The position numbers and the translations under genes are program-made. A stretch of DNA of 16,412 nt, taken from positions 1 to 16,412 of the forward strand of contig NYZG01000279.1 of NCBI GenBank assembly GCA_002687025.1. The letters are read 5' to 3'. Below, in pieces: positions 1 to 6,626 of the stretch (position 1 is the stretch's first letter; the number at the start of each line of letters is the position of its first letter). This DNA comes from Candidatus Poribacteria bacterium. GTDB lineage: Bacteria > Poribacteria > WGA-4E > GCA-2687025. Under the pieces are notes generated by a model that was not told where the DNA came from, searched no databases, and saw only the letters and a program-made list of their open reading frames with translations.

Positions 1-269
1 ACGTCTACGCGGGCAACCTGCCGGGGTCGGTCGGCGACACGGAGAGCACGTTCTGTCCGGGGTGCGACACGAAGCTGATCGATCGCACAGGCTACCAGAT
101 TCGGGGCAACCGTATGGAGCGCGGAAGGTGCCCGGATTGCGGCACGCCGATCGCGGGAGTCTGGCGCGAAGCCTCGAACGCCGTGGAGCCCGGCGCCGGC
201 GCTCAGTCGGCCGTGAAGTCGAACAGCACGCCCAGCGCGGAATCGCGTTCATCGCGCAGTAGCCTGTAG
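1..269 (+). CDS. amrS: AmmeMemoRadiSam system radical SAM enzyme, C-terminal fragment
   Basis: This is the 3' end of a gene whose start lies before the window; the reading frame is open from base 3 to a TAG at 267-269. Visible: a VYAGNLPG segment, then two paired-cysteine motifs, CPGC (20 codons in) and CPDC, followed by a G-V-W ending. This H/V-Y-x-GN, CPxC, CPxCG, GxW layout is what I know from the C-terminus of the radical SAM member of the AmmeMemoRadiSam set, found near AMMECR1- and Memo-like genes. The radical SAM core with its CxxxCxxC cluster is outside the window. After the final W (base 164) there are 34 more residues rich in Ser and Ala, longer than the usual ending, and they overlap the convergent dehydrogenase gene. 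The family's biochemical role is not settled. The family call is fairly sure; the meaning of the tail is not. Confidence 0.75.
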   Translation, partial: VYAGNLPGSVGDTESTFCPGCDTKLIDRTGYQIRGNRMERGRCPDCGTPIAGVWREASNAVEPGAGAQSAVKSNSTPSAESRSSRSSL

Positions 270-1198
270 GCCTCGCCCGCATCGTCGGGTGACAGCACGT
301 GCGTGACCAGCGGCGCCACCTGCACGCGCCCATCCGCGACCCGCTCCAAGAACGAGCGCGAGTTGTACGTCTTCGAGTACGGGTAGTACGCGTGGGCCTC
401 GTCTGGACACTTTGGCTGGTGGCACCCCTGGAGTGTGATCTCCTTCTCGTGGAGCGGCATCAGATCAAGGGTGACTTCCCGGTGCCATATCGACCCCAGA
501 AGGACGCAGCGACCCCCGACTCGCAACAGGTCGATGATCGGCGGCAAGAGCTGTGGGTACCCCGTCGCCTCGACGGCGATGTCCACGGGCGCCCCCACGG
601 CGGATCGGTGCAGGTCCGCGAGATTGTCGTCACGTGGGCATACTGTATGCGTCGCGCCCAGCGAGGCCGCCCGCGCCAGACGATCGCCCGACAGGTCCGC
701 CACGGTGAGGGTTTCGGCCGCGTCGCCCGGGATGAGTTGCGCGACAAGTTGGCCAACCATGCCGGCGCCGGTGACCAGCACGTGTTCGCCCAGTTGCACC
801 GCGGCCTTCCGCGCGCCGTGCATCGCGACCATCCCGATGACGCCGAAAGCAGCGTCGCGCGACGATGCCCCGTCCGGCACGCGCGCCATGTACGGCGGCC
901 CGACCGACGAAACCACATGGCTGGCATGTCCTCCCCCGGACAGGACGCGGGTCCCAGGAGAGATGTCGTCGACGCCACGGCCGCATTCCACGACCACGCC
1001 GACGTTGGAGTAGCCTGGGTAGTAGTCGCCGTGTCGCTCCTGTTCCTGCGAGCCCAGTTCGGTGCCGGCGCTCACGGCGGTATACTCGGCGCGGATCAAC
1101 ACCTGTCCGGCGCCGGGCGAAGGCACGGAGAACGTCTCGGTCTCGGCTCGCCCGTCCGGGCGGATCACTATTCGCCGGCCTGTCATGTCACGCTTCAT
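203..1198 (-). CDS. Medium-chain dehydrogenase/reductase (alcohol-dehydrogenase-like), probably lacking the catalytic zinc cysteine
   Basis: 331 residues, normal length for the MDR superfamily: an N-terminal GroES-like domain (about 1-125) and a Rossmann domain (about 126-265). The dinucleotide motif GAGMVG is at 144-149, and an Asp (168, in VADLSGDR) ends the second strand, which favours NAD over NADP. Where zinc enzymes have Cys-Gly-Thr/Ser there is S-A-G-T-E (43-47), and no four-cysteine structural zinc lobe is seen. It resembles the BchC/threonine-dehydrogenase-like branch, which oxidises secondary alcohols of sugar-like or polyol substrates. The start at 1198 has a weak GGGGA upstream; Met5 (1186) is a less likely alternative. 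It is the last gene of a minus-strand operon, 41 bp after the oxygenase gene, and probably acts on the product or a relative of that enzyme's substrate. The family is confident; the substrate is unknown. Confidence 0.85.
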   Translation of the reverse strand: MKRDMTGRRIVIRPDGRAETETFSVPSPGAGQVLIRAEYTAVSAGTELGSQEQERHGDYYPGYSNVGVVVECGRGVDDISPGTRVLSGGGHASHVVSSVGPPYMARVPDGASSRDAAFGVIGMVAMHGARKAAVQLGEHVLVTGAGMVGQLVAQLIPGDAAETLTVADLSGDRLARAASLGATHTVCPRDDNLADLHRSAVGAPVDIAVEATGYPQLLPPIIDLLRVGGRCVLLGSIWHREVTLDLMPLHEKEITLQGCHQPKCPDEAHAYYPYSKTYNSRSFLERVADGRVQVAPLVTHVLSPDDAGEAYRLLRDERDSALGVLFDFTAD

Positions 1199-1224
1199 GG
1201 GATTCCCCGTCCGGTAGGACCTGT

Positions 1225-1246
1225 GGGGTCACGAAGGGGTCACGAA
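1225..1246. repeat. Perfect 11-bp tandem duplication across the oxygenase stop codon
   Basis: GGGGTCACGAA occurs twice in immediate succession (1225-1235 and 1236-1246). The second copy supplies the last Ser codon and the TGA stop of the phytanoyl-CoA dioxygenase gene (stop at 1242-1240 on the minus strand); the first copy lies in the 41-bp spacer before the dehydrogenase gene. It looks like a replication-slippage duplication. No function is implied. Confidence 0.8.
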
Positions 1247-2112
1247 CTCGGAGCGCTTCGCGATGCCTTGAGATGCTCGCCCGGAACGCGCGTTGGGTCG
1301 TAAGATCCGTCCGGGTCGAGGGACAGCTCGGCCGGCATATCGCCTTCCCACCACGACGGCGCCGTGGGGAACGGGAACACGCTCCACCACTGGAGGACGA
1401 GAGGCCGACGCACATCGGTCTGATTGGGCCAGGCTGCGTGCAGCACCCGCGCGTCGGCGAACACGAGGTCGCCCGCCTTCGCCATGATGTCCACCTCGTC
1501 GGGATGCTCGGCGAACCCCGGATGATCCACTTCCACAGCCTGTATCTCCGGCCCATGCGCCGGTGGGAGGATGTCGTGTAGGGCAGTGCGTCTGAGATGC
1601 GTTCCCGGTAGGGCGCGAAGGCAGCCGTTTTCCCGCGTCGTGTCGACCAGGTAGTACGACATGAACACCTGCGTCGGCCACGGCAGCGCGGAGCGCGGGT
1701 GATTCCAGTGCATGCAGTCCTGATGCCAGTAGAGCGGCGGCCCTTGAGGCGGCTTGTTCAGGATGATGATCCCGCCGCCGGAGTCCAGCCCCTCCAGGCC
1801 GATCGCCTCGGCGACGGCCCGCTGCTCGGGAAAGTCGACGAGCTCGTCCACGATGGGCGCGTGGTAGCGACGCTCGTCGGGATTCGCCTGCCAGCGCGAC
1901 TCGCCCAGGATGTGGAAGTCGCTGCCCTGGTACCGGTGTTTGTGATCGACAGGATGCTCGTCGAGGAACCGGTCGGCGAACGCCCTCACCCGTTCAAGGA
2001 AATCGCCCTGCAGCACGCCCGGCACGATGCAGTAGCCGTCGCGCATCAGTTGGTTGCGGGCCACGAGCGCGTCGTCGGCCGGAATGGGGCATCGTGGTGG
2101 GTCGCTGGACAT
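1240..2112 (-). CDS. Phytanoyl-CoA dioxygenase (PhyH) family 2-oxoglutarate/Fe(II) oxygenase
   Basis: 290 residues, typical for the family. The double-stranded beta-helix metal triad is visible: H130-x-D132 in LYWHQDCMHWNH and H225 in RVLHAAWPNQT. R236 lies 11 residues after the distal His, the spacing of the 2-oxoglutarate-binding Arg in PhyH. Such enzymes hydroxylate an unactivated carbon while decarboxylating 2-oxoglutarate; bacterial members act on very varied small molecules, so phytanoyl-CoA itself need not be the substrate. The N-terminus (LMRDGYCIVPGVL, 22-34) matches the usual opening of the fold. The ATG at 2112 is preceded by GGAGGAG at ideal spacing, fixing the start. It is the middle gene of a minus-strand operon, 45 bp after the FN3 protein gene and 41 bp before the dehydrogenase gene. 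Confidence 0.9.
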   Translation of the reverse strand: MSSDPPRCPIPADDALVARNQLMRDGYCIVPGVLQGDFLERVRAFADRFLDEHPVDHKHRYQGSDFHILGESRWQANPDERRYHAPIVDELVDFPEQRAVAEAIGLEGLDSGGGIIILNKPPQGPPLYWHQDCMHWNHPRSALPWPTQVFMSYYLVDTTRENGCLRALPGTHLRRTALHDILPPAHGPEIQAVEVDHPGFAEHPDEVDIMAKAGDLVFADARVLHAAWPNQTDVRRPLVLQWWSVFPFPTAPSWWEGDMPAELSLDPDGSYDPTRVPGEHLKASRSAPSS

Positions 2113-2157
2113 GGGTAGACTCCTCCGTCGACGGCGACACGTCCAGGCCGCGGGCGC

Positions 2158-4005
2158 TCAGTCCATCAGGACGAACTTGCCGCCCACGCGTTTGAGGAGT
2201 GTGTCCCTCGGCGCCGTTGCGGGATCCCGCGACACCGCCTCGGGAGCCCACTCGATCTGGTAGACGTACACCCCGTTGGCGAGTTCTGGGCCCGGCGTCC
2301 AGTCGTAGATGCTGATGGACTGGTTGTCGGCGCGGTCTATCAACTGGCCGGTGGCGGTGTAGAACCTGATGGTCGTGCCCACGGGCAGGTTACGGAAGTG
2401 CAGAGCGCTGCTCTGCGACCGGCGGACCGGATTCGGGTAGACGGCAACTCGGCCCAGGTCGAGCGACGGCGCCGCCACGGGCAGGGGCACTTCCACGCGT
2501 ACGACGTTGGAGAGATCGCTGAGGCGGTCGAACTCGTTGACCAGCCGGACGGCGTAGTAGTACGTCCGTCCCGGCTCGACCTCCACATCGCTCAGCTCTT
2601 CGCTATACCGGCCCTGCTGGATGATCGTGAAGGGATCGAGACCCGTCTCGTTACGCAGCAGCAGCAGGTCCACGTCCCGCGCATCGACGTTGGCCGGCGT
2701 GCTGAACGTCAGGGCCACCTCGGGCGTCGCGGGCGTGCCCTCGAGTGCGATCGCGAGCGTGCTCACCGCGGTCGGCTTGGGGCTGGTAGTGGCCGTCGCC
2801 GGTTCGGACGGCGTATTCACGATCTTCTCGTCGAGGTCCACCGGGTGGATTCGGTAGTAATACGTGGTGCCAGGAACGACATTCCGGTCGAGGTACTCGA
2901 CCGTCTGCACGATACGCGGCCCGACCTGATCGTATGGGCCGCCCTCTTCCAGCGATCGTAGCACCGCGTAGCCGAATATCTGCGCGCTGATCGGCGGCTC
3001 CCACAGGAGTTGGACGCCGTCATCGTTCACGCTAGTCTGAACCGCCTGCGGCCTACGGATGACATCCGCCACGGCGTCGATGTTGCGTTCGAGGTCGCCG
3101 CGCGTTTCCCCGCCGACAAGCGCGAACACGAACGTGTGCGCGGCCAGGCCGTCAAGCGTGACTGGACCGGCGACGGTAATCGTCTGGCGGTTGCCCGCGG
3201 TGAGGGTTTCGCGCATCACCTGCGGGGAGCCCAGGAAGTTTGAGCGGTCCGTATCAGGCCAGGTCCACGGGGTCTGCGGCAGAAACGGCGAAATGCGATG
3301 CGCGAACAGATCGCCCTGAAGAAGAACCGTCGCCACGTGCGTCGAATCCACCCCGGCCGGGTCGCCCTGGAACATGATCGACGCCTGCCGCCGGTCGTCC
3401 CACATCGCCAGATCGCGACTCGGCTTGCCGGTCTCGTTGATCTGCGGGTCCACGTCCCAATTCGTCGCGAACCCCATGCGCAGGTTTTCCGCCGGTAGGT
3501 CGCTCTGGTTCGTCATCGTCATGATGAAGACGACGCCGTTGCTCTCGGGCCCCTCCGCCCACGTATGCGTCACCTGCTCGATGAACACCGTGAACGGCAA
3601 GTCGGACGTCTCCGTCGGAGCCGCGCCGAATTCGGCCCGGATCGTCTGGCGACCCTCGGCCGACGAAACGTCCTCCGGGGCCCCGGTGACCAGTGGCAGC
3701 CACTCGCCCAAGGCAACCCCAATTACCGGGTCGATGTCGAGGTGGCTGGCCACCGGCCCTACGTCGCCACCCACCCAGATGCCCGACCACTGCTCGAGAT
3801 ACTGCCGTGCGTTCGGGTCACCCGCGGGGTAACGGAAGTTGGGAGCGATGATGCCGGCCGGGATGTCCAAATCGCCTGCCAAGAACCCTCGGCCGGTTAT
3901 CCCGAACTCCACATTGCCGTTGTCATGGATGATCGTCTGGGCCAACGCGCCCGTCGGCATTGAGAGCGCCAACGCGCCCATCAGAACTGCAATGGCTCGT
4001 CTCAC
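2158..4005 (-). CDS. Secreted protein with two FN3-like domains and a FlgD-Ig/type-IX-like C-terminal domain
   Basis: Read from a GTG at 4005, this is 615 residues. A clean signal peptide (RR then a hydrophobic run, cleavage near GALA|Q at residue 22) makes it exported. Residues about 25-315 form a beta-rich domain I do not recognise, rich in Trp, Asp and Asn. Two fibronectin-III-like modules follow (about 318-409 and 411-506), each with a TYYY strand (YYYRIHPVD and YYYAVRLVN). The last 95 residues contain VAVYPNPVRR, then TIRFYTATGQLI and NGVYVYQIE, the pattern of FlgD Ig-like and type IX sorting-like tails in FCB bacteria. The frame can be extended to a TTG at 4095, but that would put 30 residues before the signal peptide and the TTG sits in a likely -35 box. 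No enzyme motif is visible. It leads the operon holding the oxygenase and dehydrogenase; a surface or binding role is inference. Confidence 0.8.
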   Translation of the reverse strand: MRRAIAVLMGALALSMPTGALAQTIIHDNGNVEFGITGRGFLAGDLDIPAGIIAPNFRYPAGDPNARQYLEQWSGIWVGGDVGPVASHLDIDPVIGVALGEWLPLVTGAPEDVSSAEGRQTIRAEFGAAPTETSDLPFTVFIEQVTHTWAEGPESNGVVFIMTMTNQSDLPAENLRMGFATNWDVDPQINETGKPSRDLAMWDDRRQASIMFQGDPAGVDSTHVATVLLQGDLFAHRISPFLPQTPWTWPDTDRSNFLGSPQVMRETLTAGNRQTITVAGPVTLDGLAAHTFVFALVGGETRGDLERNIDAVADVIRRPQAVQTSVNDDGVQLLWEPPISAQIFGYAVLRSLEEGGPYDQVGPRIVQTVEYLDRNVVPGTTYYYRIHPVDLDEKIVNTPSEPATATTSPKPTAVSTLAIALEGTPATPEVALTFSTPANVDARDVDLLLLRNETGLDPFTIIQQGRYSEELSDVEVEPGRTYYYAVRLVNEFDRLSDLSNVVRVEVPLPVAAPSLDLGRVAVYPNPVRRSQSSALHFRNLPVGTTIRFYTATGQLIDRADNQSISIYDWTPGPELANGVYVYQIEWAPEAVSRDPATAPRDTLLKRVGGKFVLMD

Positions 4006-4066
4006 GGATGGCCCCAGACTTCGCAATGTAAGGTCGACTCGTGCGTCCCACGGTTCAGCGCCTGCC

Positions 4067-4095
4067 AAACTATCACAACGGCGGGCACGTGTCAA
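4067..4095 (-). promoter_or_regulatory. Candidate sigma-70-type promoter for the FN3/oxygenase/dehydrogenase operon
   Basis: On the minus strand a perfect TTGACA (4095-4090) is followed after exactly 17 bases by TAGTTT (4072-4067), a weak -10 matching T, A and the final T of TATAAT. Transcription would begin near 4060, giving a leader of about 55 bases before the GTG at 4005. This fits the signal-peptide argument for that start. The -35 is convincing and the -10 is marginal. Confidence 0.45.
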
Positions 4096-4121
4096 AGAGC
4101 GTTGTCGGTAGAGAGGGTGTG

Positions 4122-4161
4122 TGGCAACCTGGGGCGGCGCGCTGGCAACAGGCGTCGGCGC
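4122..4161. repeat. Imperfect direct repeat with 21-bp period in the divergent intergenic region
   Basis: Two 19-base units, 4122-4140 and 4143-4161, both begin TGGCAAC and end CGGCGC; they match at 15 of 19 positions. The 21-bp period equals about two helical turns, so a regulator could bind both on one face of the DNA. The repeat lies just upstream of the ribosome-binding site of the PHP gene and about 30 bp from the minus-strand -35 box. The GC-rich halves could agree by chance. Confidence 0.35.
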
Positions 4162-4170
4162 AGTGAGAGA

Positions 4171-4174
4171 GGAG
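4171..4174 (+). promoter_or_regulatory. Shine-Dalgarno that sets the GTG start of the PHP gene
   Basis: GAGAGGAG ends at 4174, eight bases before the GTG at 4183. No comparable site precedes the alternative start at 4102, which would add 27 Arg-rich residues unlike the PHP family. Confidence 0.6.
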
Positions 4175-4182
4175 CACCGCCC

Positions 4183-5073
4183 GTGGGGGTAGCAGTAGAC
4201 AATCCGTATGCCTCGGCCGGCCCGTGGCTACGAGGGAACATGCACGGACACTCGACGTTCAGCGACGGCTCCGAGACGTTCGAGGATGTCCTCGCCGACT
4301 ACGAGCGACGCGGATACGACTTCCTCGCCATGACCGATCACGACATCTTCGTCGACCCGACAGAATACCGAGCGAACACGACACTGACACTCATCCCCGG
4401 TGTCGAGGTCTCGCGCAACGGCCCCCACGTGCTGCAGATCGACGCACGGGAGCTCATCGAGCCCGACCGCGACCGACAGACCGTCGTTGACGCCATCAAC
4501 GCGCAGGGCGCCTTCGCGATCATGAACCACCCGAACTGGGGGTACAACTTCAACCACTGCCCGCATGAAGTGCTTGAGGCCGTGGATGGCTACGCCGGCA
4601 TCGAGATCTACAACGGCGTTATCGAGCGCCTCGCGGGCACGCCCTTGGCCACGGATCGCTGGGACATGCTGCTCAGCAAGGGCCGACGCGTGTGGGGATA
4701 CGCGCACGACGATTCACATTCGCCGATCGACGTTGAACTGGCGTGGAACGTCGCCAGGGCTGCGGAAGACAGTGTGCCGGCGATCGTCGAGGCGCTGCGC
4801 ACGGGGAGCTTCTACGCATCCACGGGCGTCGAGATCACCGATGTCGCCGTCGCCGACGGCGCCCTGCGGGTGACGACATCCAATGCGCAACGGATTCGCT
4901 TCATAGGCAAGCACGGAATCTACCGCCAAACGACCGACGGAGCGTCCGCGTCGTACGCGCTCCCGACGGACGCCGAGGAGGCGGAAGGTCTCGCGTACGT
5001 TCGCGCCGAATGCTACGGCGCGGGCGGGGCCGTGGCGTGGACGCAACCGGTCTTCCTAAACGCGGACGCGTGA
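4183..5073 (+). CDS. PHP-domain metal-dependent phosphoesterase
   Basis: 296 residues from the GTG at 4183. Metal-binding motifs of the polymerase-and-histidinol-phosphatase fold appear in order: H21-x-H23 with D28 (MHGHSTFSDG), H53 in MTDHD, E75 in PGVEVS, H116 in MNHPNW, and a late AHDDSH (174-179). The layout fits the stand-alone PHP hydrolases that cleave phosphate monoesters, for example nucleoside bisphosphate or sugar phosphates, with two or three divalent metals. No signal peptide is seen, so it is probably cytoplasmic. The stop TGA (5071-5073) overlaps the GTG start of the downstream ATPase, so translation is probably coupled. Its place at the head of a XylGH-like transporter operon, where a binding protein would often be encoded, suggests it acts on the imported compound or its phosphorylated form. 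That last point is inference. Confidence 0.82.
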   Translation: MGVAVDNPYASAGPWLRGNMHGHSTFSDGSETFEDVLADYERRGYDFLAMTDHDIFVDPTEYRANTTLTLIPGVEVSRNGPHVLQIDARELIEPDRDRQTVVDAINAQGAFAIMNHPNWGYNFNHCPHEVLEAVDGYAGIEIYNGVIERLAGTPLATDRWDMLLSKGRRVWGYAHDDSHSPIDVELAWNVARAAEDSVPAIVEALRTGSFYASTGVEITDVAVADGALRVTTSNAQRIRFIGKHGIYRQTTDGASASYALPTDAEEAEGLAYVRAECYGAGGAVAWTQPVFLNADA

Positions 5074-6626
5074 GCGCGGCCGAGTGCGGCATGGGTCTCG
5101 CGATCCGGTTCAGGGGCGTCACCAAGGCGTTCGCGGGCGTGCCGGCTCTGCGCGACGTAACCTTCGACGTGCGCGCTGGCGAAATCCACGCGCTGTGCGG
5201 CGAGAACGGGGCCGGGAAGTCCACGCTCATCCGGATCCTCGGTGGAGTGTGGCCCGCCGGGTCGTACGTGGGCGGTCTGCATGTGCACGGCGAAAGGGTG
5301 GCGTTCCGCTCGGTGTCTCACGCCGAACGCGCCGGCATCGCGGTGATCCACCAGGAGCTGGCGCTCGTGCCGGCCATGTCCGTCGCCGAGAATGTCCTGC
5401 TCGGAAGAGAGCCCACGCGTGGGGGCATCGTGGCCCGTCGTGAGATGCGAGAGATCGCCGCCGCGGAGCTTCGCGGCCTGGGCGGCGGCATCGACCCGTC
5501 CGCAACCGTTGCGGAGTTGGGAGTTGGGCGACAGCAGCTCGTCGCCATCGCCAAGGCCCTGCAGCGGGACGCACGCATACTCGTGCTCGACGAGCCCACC
5601 TCCGCGCTGACCGACGCCGAGGCCGGCAAGCTACTCGACCTCCTGCGAACGCTGCGATCGCGCGGCGTGACGATCATCTACATCTCACACCGGCTCGACG
5701 AGGCGCTCGCCGTCGCCGATCGCGTCACCGTGCTGCGAGACGGCGAGTGCGTGGGCACATGGCCGACGGAAAAGCTGTCCGCCGGCAAGCTCGTGCGCGA
5801 GATGGTCGGGCGCCACGTTACGCAAGTTCGCCGACGGGCCCGTACGTCGGCGACCGACGGCAGGCCCGCCCTGTCGGTGCGAGGCTGGGGCGTCCGCACG
5901 CGCGACGGCGCCGTCCGTGTCCGAGATGTCTCGTTCGAAGCGCGACGCGGCCAGGTCCTCGGGGTGGCCGGTCTCATGGGGTCCGGGCGTAGCGAACTTC
6001 TGCTCAGCCTGTTCGGCGCGTGGCCGGGAGCCGTCGACGGCGACATGTGGCTCGACGGTGTGGAGGCCACCATCCGCAGGCCCGCCGATGCGGTCGCGCA
6101 CGGGCTGGCGCTCGTCGCGGAGGACCGACGTGGGCAGGGGCTCGTGCTGGGGATGAGCGTCGGACACAACCTCACGTTGGCTGCGCTGCGCGGCCTGTCG
6201 CGAGTCGGCTTCGTCCGCCGCGGCCGAGACGCTACCGAGGCGCGCGGGCTTGTCGAACGATTGGCAGTGCGGACGCCGACCCTCGCGACGCCCGTGAGGC
6301 AGTTGAGCGGCGGCAATCAACAGAAGGTCGTCGTCGGAAAGTGGCTGCTGACGCGGCCCTCGGTCCTGCTCCTCGACGAGCCCACGCGAGGGGTGGACGT
6401 CGGCGCCAAGGCCGAGATACATGCTCTGGTCCGCAGCCTCGCGGACGAAGGCGCCGCCGTCATCATGGTCTCGTCGGAGGCCCCGGAGATAATGGCCATG
6501 AGCGACCGCGTGCTCGTGATGCGCGAAGGAGTCGTGTCCACGACGTTCGACGACATCGACGGCCTCGCCGAGGCGGATATCGCCGCCGCTGCCATCTCGC
6601 AGGACCAAGTGACGGCCGCGCCATGA
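5070..6626 (+). CDS. Sugar ABC transporter ATPase with two nucleotide-binding domains (XylG/RbsA type)
   Basis: 518 residues from the GTG at 5070 (GTGA overlap with the PHP stop); ATG at 5091 is an alternative start. First ATPase domain: Walker A GENGAGKS (44-51), HQE Q-loop (94-96), signature LGVGRQQ (150-156), Walker B ILVLDE (170-175), switch His207. Second: GLMGSGRSE (301-309), where Arg replaces the Walker A Lys, signature LSGGNQQK (412-419), VLLLDE (432-437), and Ser in place of the switch His. That asymmetry is normal for the RbsA/XylG/MglA family, whose second domain is the degenerate one. The GVWPAGSY segment after the first Walker A resembles XylG. It powers import of a monosaccharide-like solute through the permease encoded next. 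The stop overlaps that permease's ATG by 4 bp. Confidence 0.93.
   Translation: MSAAECGMGLAIRFRGVTKAFAGVPALRDVTFDVRAGEIHALCGENGAGKSTLIRILGGVWPAGSYVGGLHVHGERVAFRSVSHAERAGIAVIHQELALVPAMSVAENVLLGREPTRGGIVARREMREIAAAELRGLGGGIDPSATVAELGVGRQQLVAIAKALQRDARILVLDEPTSALTDAEAGKLLDLLRTLRSRGVTIIYISHRLDEALAVADRVTVLRDGECVGTWPTEKLSAGKLVREMVGRHVTQVRRRARTSATDGRPALSVRGWGVRTRDGAVRVRDVSFEARRGQVLGVAGLMGSGRSELLLSLFGAWPGAVDGDMWLDGVEATIRRPADAVAHGLALVAEDRRGQGLVLGMSVGHNLTLAALRGLSRVGFVRRGRDATEARGLVERLAVRTPTLATPVRQLSGGNQQKVVVGKWLLTRPSVLLLDEPTRGVDVGAKAEIHALVRSLADEGAAVIMVSSEAPEIMAMSDRVLVMREGVVSTTFDDIDGLAEADIAAAAISQDQVTAAP

Noticed and set aside
299..1303. Long plus-strand frame opposite the dehydrogenase gene
   Set aside because: Arg/His-rich translation without any family motif, lying antisense to a gene with clear MDR motifs; a shadow caused by high GC.
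2158..4005. The secreted FN3 protein as the missing sugar-binding protein
   Set aside because: It lacks the two-lobed periplasmic binding-protein pattern of the XylF/RbsB family and has FN3 and sorting-type domains instead.
5685..6608. 307-residue minus-strand frame opposite the ATPase gene
   Set aside because: The plus strand encodes complete ABC ATPase motifs here; the antisense product shows no domain.
6020..6622. Upstream extension of the permease frame
   Set aside because: The added 200 residues are Arg-rich out-of-frame reading of the ATPase gene; the XylH-like protein starts at the ATG in the ATGA overlap.
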